From contig JBFWQA010000001.1 of the NCBI GenBank assembly GCA_050249695.1, forward strand, positions 1,178,001 to 1,242,000: 64,000 nucleotides of DNA. Direction: 5' to 3'. Shown piece by piece: positions 60,498-64,000 of the stretch (its first letter is position 1; each line of letters opens with the position of its first letter). The position numbers and the translations under genes were made by a program. The stretch comes from JACKJP01 sp050249695 (GTDB lineage: Bacteria; Pseudomonadota; Alphaproteobacteria; Rhizobiales; Tepidamorphaceae). The notes below the pieces were generated by a model. That model did not search any database, was not told where the DNA came from, and saw only the letters and a program-made list of their open reading frames with translations.

Positions 60498-61316
60498 ATG
60501 GCTACAGCGAGAACGGCGCTCGTCACCGGCGGCGGCCGCGGCCTTGGCCGCGTCATGGCGCTTGCGATGCTCGAGGCGGGTCACCGCGTGATCATTTCCT
60601 CCACCGACCGGCAAAGCCTTGACGACGTCGCGCGCGAAAGCGGCGCGGGCCCGGATCGGGTGGCGGCCATCGTGGCCGATCTCTCCGCCGGGGGCGAGGC
60701 CGAGCGTCTGGCCGCCGAGGCCTCTGATGCCTTCGGCCCGATCGACATTCTTGTCAACAATGCAGGCGTCGGCGTCTTCACCCTGCCCGGCTTCCGACCG
60801 GACAAGCCGATCCGCACATGGGACCTGCAGCGCCCGGATGTGGAACGGTTCTTCGCCGTCAATTCAATCGCCCCGATCCTCCTCGCGGCGCGGCTGATCC
60901 CGCCGATGGTCGAGCGTGGCTGGGGCCGCATCGTCGCCAACACGACGAGCCTCAACAGCATGATCGGCCGGACTCTCTACGGCAGTTCCAAAGCCGCGCT
61001 CGAAGCGGAGACCGCGACGATGGCGGCGCATCTGGAAGGTACCGGCGTCACCGCCAACATCCTCGTTCCGGGCGGCCCGACCCGCAGCCGCCTGGCGATC
61101 GGCAGCGGCTTCACCGAAGAGGAGATGTACCCGGATACGATCATGGCCGCGCCCATGGCATTTCTCGCCTCCGATGAATCGGACGGTTTCACCGCCAGGC
61201 GCATCCTGGCACAGCGTTGGCCGGCAGGCCTGCCGCCCCGGGAAGCGGCGGCGAAAGCGAGCTTTCCCATCGCCTGGAAGGGACTTTCCGACGACGGGGT
61301 CAAATTCAAGGTCTGA
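60498..61316 (+). CDS. Short-chain dehydrogenase/reductase
   Basis: A 272-residue SDR: TGGGRGLGRVMALAM (cofactor), NNAGVGVF, catalytic Ser in VANTTSLNSM and YGSSK (YxxxK). It begins 20 bases after the acyl-CoA synthetase stop and is probably co-transcribed. The C-terminus is longer and Pro/Ala-rich compared with classical members. The substrate is unknown. Confidence 0.86.
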   Translation: MATARTALVTGGGRGLGRVMALAMLEAGHRVIISSTDRQSLDDVARESGAGPDRVAAIVADLSAGGEAERLAAEASDAFGPIDILVNNAGVGVFTLPGFRPDKPIRTWDLQRPDVERFFAVNSIAPILLAARLIPPMVERGWGRIVANTTSLNSMIGRTLYGSSKAALEAETATMAAHLEGTGVTANILVPGGPTRSRLAIGSGFTEEEMYPDTIMAAPMAFLASDESDGFTARRILAQRWPAGLPPREAAAKASFPIAWKGLSDDGVKFKV

Positions 61317-61448
61317 GACGGTCGGCGTGCGCGCATATGAGATCTTCCGCCGCGCGAGGCAGGCAGGCCGCGCAGACGCTGCATCGAAAATCTCTCTCCC
61401 CTGCCTTACGTTGATCCCGGAGCGATTCAGGATGATGGGAAAACGGAC

Positions 61449-62288
61449 ATGCCTCTGCCGCAAGACGCCCTCTGGTTGATTACCGGCTGTTCGTCGGGTC
61501 TTGGCGCCGCGCTCGCCCGAGAAGCCGTCGGCCGGGGCTACAGGGTCGCCGCGACAGCCCGCGACCCCGCCTCGTTGCAGCCCCTTCTCGCTCTCGCGCC
61601 GGACCGTCTTTATCCGCTGGCGCTCGATGTCGCCGACGCGGCGAGCATCGAGCGCGCAGCGCAGGCCGTCGGAAGAATCGGGCCCGTCCATGTGTTGGTC
61701 AACAATGCGGGCCACGGCTATGCCGCCACCGCTGAGGAAGGCAAGGACGATGCGATCAGACAGCTCTTCGAGGTCAATTTCTTCGGCGCCGCCGCCCTGA
61801 TCCGCGCCATCCTGCCGGCAATGCGCGAGAATGGCGCGGGCCATATCGTCAATGTCAGCTCCATCGCCGGCATCAGGGGTAATCCGGGCTCGGCCTACTA
61901 TGCGGCGAGCAAGTTCGCCCTTGAGGGCCTTTCCGACGCCCTTGCGGACGAGGTCTCCGGTTTCGGCATCGGCGTCATGCTGCTTGAACCCGGCCCGGTC
62001 CGCACGGATTTTGCCGGCCGCTCGATGGTCGTCTCGCCGGCGATTGACGCCTATGCCGGGATCGCGGGCATGCGCGAAAGGATGAAGCGCCTGCACGGCC
62101 ACCAGAGAGGCGATCCGGCGCGGATCGCAGCGCTCGTCGCCGACGCGCTGGAAAGCCCCGCCCCGCCCCGCCGTCTCGTGATCGGCAAGGCCGCGCTTGA
62201 AATCGCCGGCCAGAAGCTGGACCAGATCCGCGCGGATATCGATGCCTGGCGGGACCGTTCGGCTGCGACCGATTTCCCGAACGACTAG
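61449..62288 (+). CDS. Short-chain dehydrogenase/reductase
   Basis: A 279-residue SDR: ITGCSSGLGAALAREAV, NNAGHGYAATAEEG, the catalytic Ser in VNVSSIAGIRG and YYAASKFALEGLSDALADEV (YxxxK). The fingerprint is close to the oxidoreductase group used on hydroxylated lipids and retinoid- or steroid-like substrates. It is separated by 130 bases from the previous SDR. Confidence 0.86.
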   Translation: MPLPQDALWLITGCSSGLGAALAREAVGRGYRVAATARDPASLQPLLALAPDRLYPLALDVADAASIERAAQAVGRIGPVHVLVNNAGHGYAATAEEGKDDAIRQLFEVNFFGAAALIRAILPAMRENGAGHIVNVSSIAGIRGNPGSAYYAASKFALEGLSDALADEVSGFGIGVMLLEPGPVRTDFAGRSMVVSPAIDAYAGIAGMRERMKRLHGHQRGDPARIAALVADALESPAPPRRLVIGKAALEIAGQKLDQIRADIDAWRDRSAATDFPND

Positions 62289-62383
62289 GGGTCAGCCCTG
62301 TTGCGGCGAAACCTGACCGCGAGCCCGTCCATCTCCGGTGTAACGACGATCTGACAACTCAGGCGGCTGCAAGGGCGTCGCTC
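62285..62383 (-). pseudogene. 3' remnant of a [2Fe-2S] ferredoxin gene
   Basis: The minus-strand frame reads PCSRLSCQIVVTPEMDGLAV and then RFRRNRADP before a stop that overlaps the SDR stop. This is the C-terminal end of an adrenodoxin-type ferredoxin, including the SRLSCQ segment with the last cluster Cys. A TGA closes the frame just upstream, where the BLUF gene ends, so the rest of the ferredoxin is gone. Confidence 0.65.
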
Positions 62384-62395
62384 CCCCGCTCACAC

Positions 62396-62878
62396 CTAGG
62401 CGAAGTCGCGCCCTTCCGACTGGCTGATCTGAATGTTCTGGTCGCCCCCGCCGGAACCGGCGGCCACCATTTCATAGGCCGTGGCAAGGAAACGCTCGAT
62501 TGTGCCCTCCGTCAGCTCGAACGGGTCGAAACCCGACGGCAGATGCTTCTTGAACGCGGTCGCCTGCGGGTTCTTCACGCGGATCGCGCTCATCGACCAG
62601 CGTTCGTAGGCACGCTCGAGCACCTGCCCGGCGGAAACGACAGTGAGGTCCGTGTGCCTCGGATCCGCGGCGATCTTGCCGAGCAGCATATTGACCTCCG
62701 GGCGTCCGCCTTCCAGCACCTGGAGGAAATATTTTTCCGCGACGAAGAGCATACCCGTGATGCCGTGCACGCCATTAAACGTTCGCGAGCGCTGGAGGAT
62801 CGTCTTCAGATGCAATGCGCCCTGTTGGCGATACGAATCCGTTTGCCGGCTGATATACGTCAATCGATAGAGAAACAT
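62396..62878 (-). CDS. BLUF-domain blue-light photoreceptor
   Basis: A 160-residue flavin photoreceptor. The N-terminus FLYRLTYISRQTD carries the Tyr, the next strand FNGVHGITGMLFVAEKYFLQ holds the conserved Asn and Gln of the flavin hydrogen-bond switch, and RWSMSAIRVK has the Trp. A short helical tail follows, so it is a single-domain BLUF protein that signals through a partner. No partner (such as a GGDEF, EAL or HTH protein) is adjacent. ATG 62878 is chosen; the frame extends to 63055 but is not conserved. Confidence 0.83.
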   Translation of the reverse strand: MFLYRLTYISRQTDSYRQQGALHLKTILQRSRTFNGVHGITGMLFVAEKYFLQVLEGGRPEVNMLLGKIAADPRHTDLTVVSAGQVLERAYERWSMSAIRVKNPQATAFKKHLPSGFDPFELTEGTIERFLATAYEMVAAGSGGGDQNIQISQSEGRDFA

Positions 62879-63342
62879 GCCGCCGACCTCTCGCTGAGCT
62901 TTCTTGCTCACAGGCCTGACACCAATTTCGGCAACCCACAACAGCAGTCTGCCGAAGAGCTGACGCGGAATCCGCTCGTCGATCTCAGGCGAACCGGCTG
63001 ATGCGGCTTTGCGAGTTGGACGCCGTAAGGTCAGCGCAAGGCATATCGCTTTCACCGGACCGGTCTGTGTTGCATTCCCGACGGCCCGCGGTGTTTGCCT
63101 CTCTTCCTCCTAGGATGGGCAATATACAGCAAAGGGAGCGGACACGGATGCCTTGGCGGTTCTGATTCTCTTCCTGCCGTGCAAGCGACCACACGCCTTC
63201 TCTTGCACTGTCGCTGCGACGAACGATCAGGGCGAACGGGTAAAGGCTCCTCATGCTGCCGCAGGCCGCGCATGGGTTATCGGCGGCGGCTTCACCGACC
63301 AGGCAGTCCGGAAAACCGTCACGGGCGCGAAAGAGCACCGTG
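62879..63342. other. Region upstream of the BLUF gene without a supported gene
   Basis: Overlapping short frames on both strands are of low complexity (Arg, Pro, Ser) and lack ribosome binding sites. It should hold the promoter of the BLUF gene. Nothing else was recognised. Confidence 0.45.
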
Positions 63343-63582
63343 TCAGAAGGCCCGCTCCGCCGCGCCCGGTTCGATCTCCACCGCGAATCCGGCAGCACGA
63401 ACGCCCTGACCGACCAGCCGCGACAGTTCACCTTCCGAGAGCCGGCATTCGGGATAATTCAGCCTCACATATCGCACTGCGTCGGTGACCATCACCCGGC
63501 CGTCTCGCTCCCTCGGCCGGACCAGATATCCCTCGAGGATGCGGCGGATTTGCGGGTAGTAGGGAGACGATTGGGGTTTCAT
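63343..63582 (-). CDS. Small hypothetical protein
   Basis: A 79-residue protein: MKPQSSPYYPQIRRILEGYL, then RYVRLNYPECRLSEGELSRL and a C-terminal GFAVEIEPGAAERAF. It is soluble and contains a helical region that might bind nucleic acid. The family is not recognised and no operon partner is evident. Confidence 0.5.
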   Translation of the reverse strand: MKPQSSPYYPQIRRILEGYLVRPRERDGRVMVTDAVRYVRLNYPECRLSEGELSRLVGQGVRAAGFAVEIEPGAAERAF

Positions 63583-63822
63583 CGGACTCGGGGCCTCCTG
63601 TTCTTTTTATTGGAACGGAAAGCCTAGCATCAGGCCGCCCCCGATGCAGCAGCGTGCGGTATCGTACATCCCTTTGAATTCCGGGAACAAAGCCAGGCCG
63701 GCCGCGTTTATTCCGCTAGTCCTTTGACACGCGGCAGACCTTCGCCCGCAATGCTCCCCGCTTCAGTAAGCGACCTGCCCATGCCATGCTGTTTCTATCG
63801 CGCACGGCATGGGGGGAAACGC

Positions 63823-64000
63823 ATGGCCTCTTTCGACCTTGAGAATCCGGCCTTCACGGCCTATCTGGTCGCCAGCGCGCTCATGGTCCTGAAGATCATG
63901 GGTCAGGGCTGGATGACCGTCTACCGGATGACCCGCAGCCAGGAAGGTCTTGCAAGCCCCGAAGACCTGCGTCCCGGCCCCTACAATCGCAAGCCCGATC
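63823..64000 (+). CDS. MAPEG-family membrane protein (partial, 3' end off window)
   Basis: The visible 59 residues begin MASFDLENPAFTAYLVASAL and continue with a first membrane segment and MTVYRMTRSQEGLASPEDLR, which resembles the opening of microsomal glutathione S-transferase-like MAPEG proteins. It starts behind GGGGGGAAACGC. The catalytic part lies beyond the window edge. Confidence 0.65.
   Translation, partial: MASFDLENPAFTAYLVASALMVLKIMGQGWMTVYRMTRSQEGLASPEDLRPGPYNRKPD

Noticed and set aside
1..64000. tRNA, rRNA, CRISPR arrays, insertion sequences, integrase and att sites
   Set aside because: I looked for cloverleaf-like ends, regular spaced repeats, transposase motifs and tyrosine/serine recombinase signatures and saw none. 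A tool-based scan would be needed to exclude a divergent one.

Overview
The window looks like a chromosomal segment of a GC-rich alphaproteobacterium, probably of the Hyphomicrobiales or a related order. The signs are an Omp25/31-type porin, TadG-like pilus proteins, TamA/TamB, many TTG/GTG starts and a catabolic gene content of P450, TRAP-type binding proteins, acyl-CoA ligases and SDRs. I saw no rRNA, tRNA, CRISPR array, insertion sequence or integrase.

The most striking feature is a podovirus-like phage gene set that keeps one strand (minus) and an almost canonical order but is spread over about 52 kb and broken up by unrelated host genes. In transcription order from right to left it comprises: an S24-type repressor (53005-53895, divergent) with three candidate operators; an early operon of a hypothetical protein, a DnaA domain IV-like protein and a DUF6362-like protein (52814-51224); small terminase (35338-34937) with a broken duplicate at 34186-34280; large terminase (24619-23255); a DUF2833-like protein, a 66-residue protein and the portal/connector (16578-14290); a small phage protein (13327-13058); a Bbp19-like protein and scaffold (12237-11150); an ejection-protein/toxin locus (9305-3033); and capsid plus a small structural protein (2737-1317).

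The ejection-protein locus behaves like a polymorphic toxin system. A virion ejection-type protein carries a C-terminal EndoU-like toxin domain and is followed by a probable immunity gene. Downstream lies a 5'-truncated orphan copy of the same gene with a different C-terminal domain and its own immunity gene. Homologous blocks (ejection-protein middle domain upstream, immunity tail plus terminator repeat downstream) flank the two cassettes, a layout suited to cassette exchange. The main gene carries a one-base frameshift.

The host genes form several blocks. At 9.7-14.3 kb are an MFS transporter, an unknown protein, an EF-hand protein and a MAPEG protein. At 16.7-23.2 kb are a porin, three tandem TadG/vWA paralogs, a GST and a GlsB-type membrane protein. 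At 25.0-34.0 kb is a catabolic island: MarR regulator, TRAP-type binding protein, P450 ferredoxin, P450, SDR, acyl-CoA ligase, cupin, a second TRAP binding protein and a flavin dehydrogenase. This island looks like uptake, hydroxylation, oxidation and CoA activation of a cyclic or terpenoid-like acid. At 34.4-38.2 kb are exported proteins, two of which share a paired-cysteine module. At 38.4-51.0 kb are a GST, YidD, a DUF4177-like protein, TamB/TamA, a thioredoxin-like protein, a Doc toxin-antitoxin pair, a prohibitin-family protein and a membrane protein split by an amber codon. At 54.0-64.0 kb are a thioesterase, an enoyl-CoA hydratase, a molybdopterin oxidoreductase, an AI-2E-type permease, an acyl-CoA synthetase, two SDRs, a ferredoxin remnant, a BLUF photoreceptor and a MAPEG protein running off the right edge.
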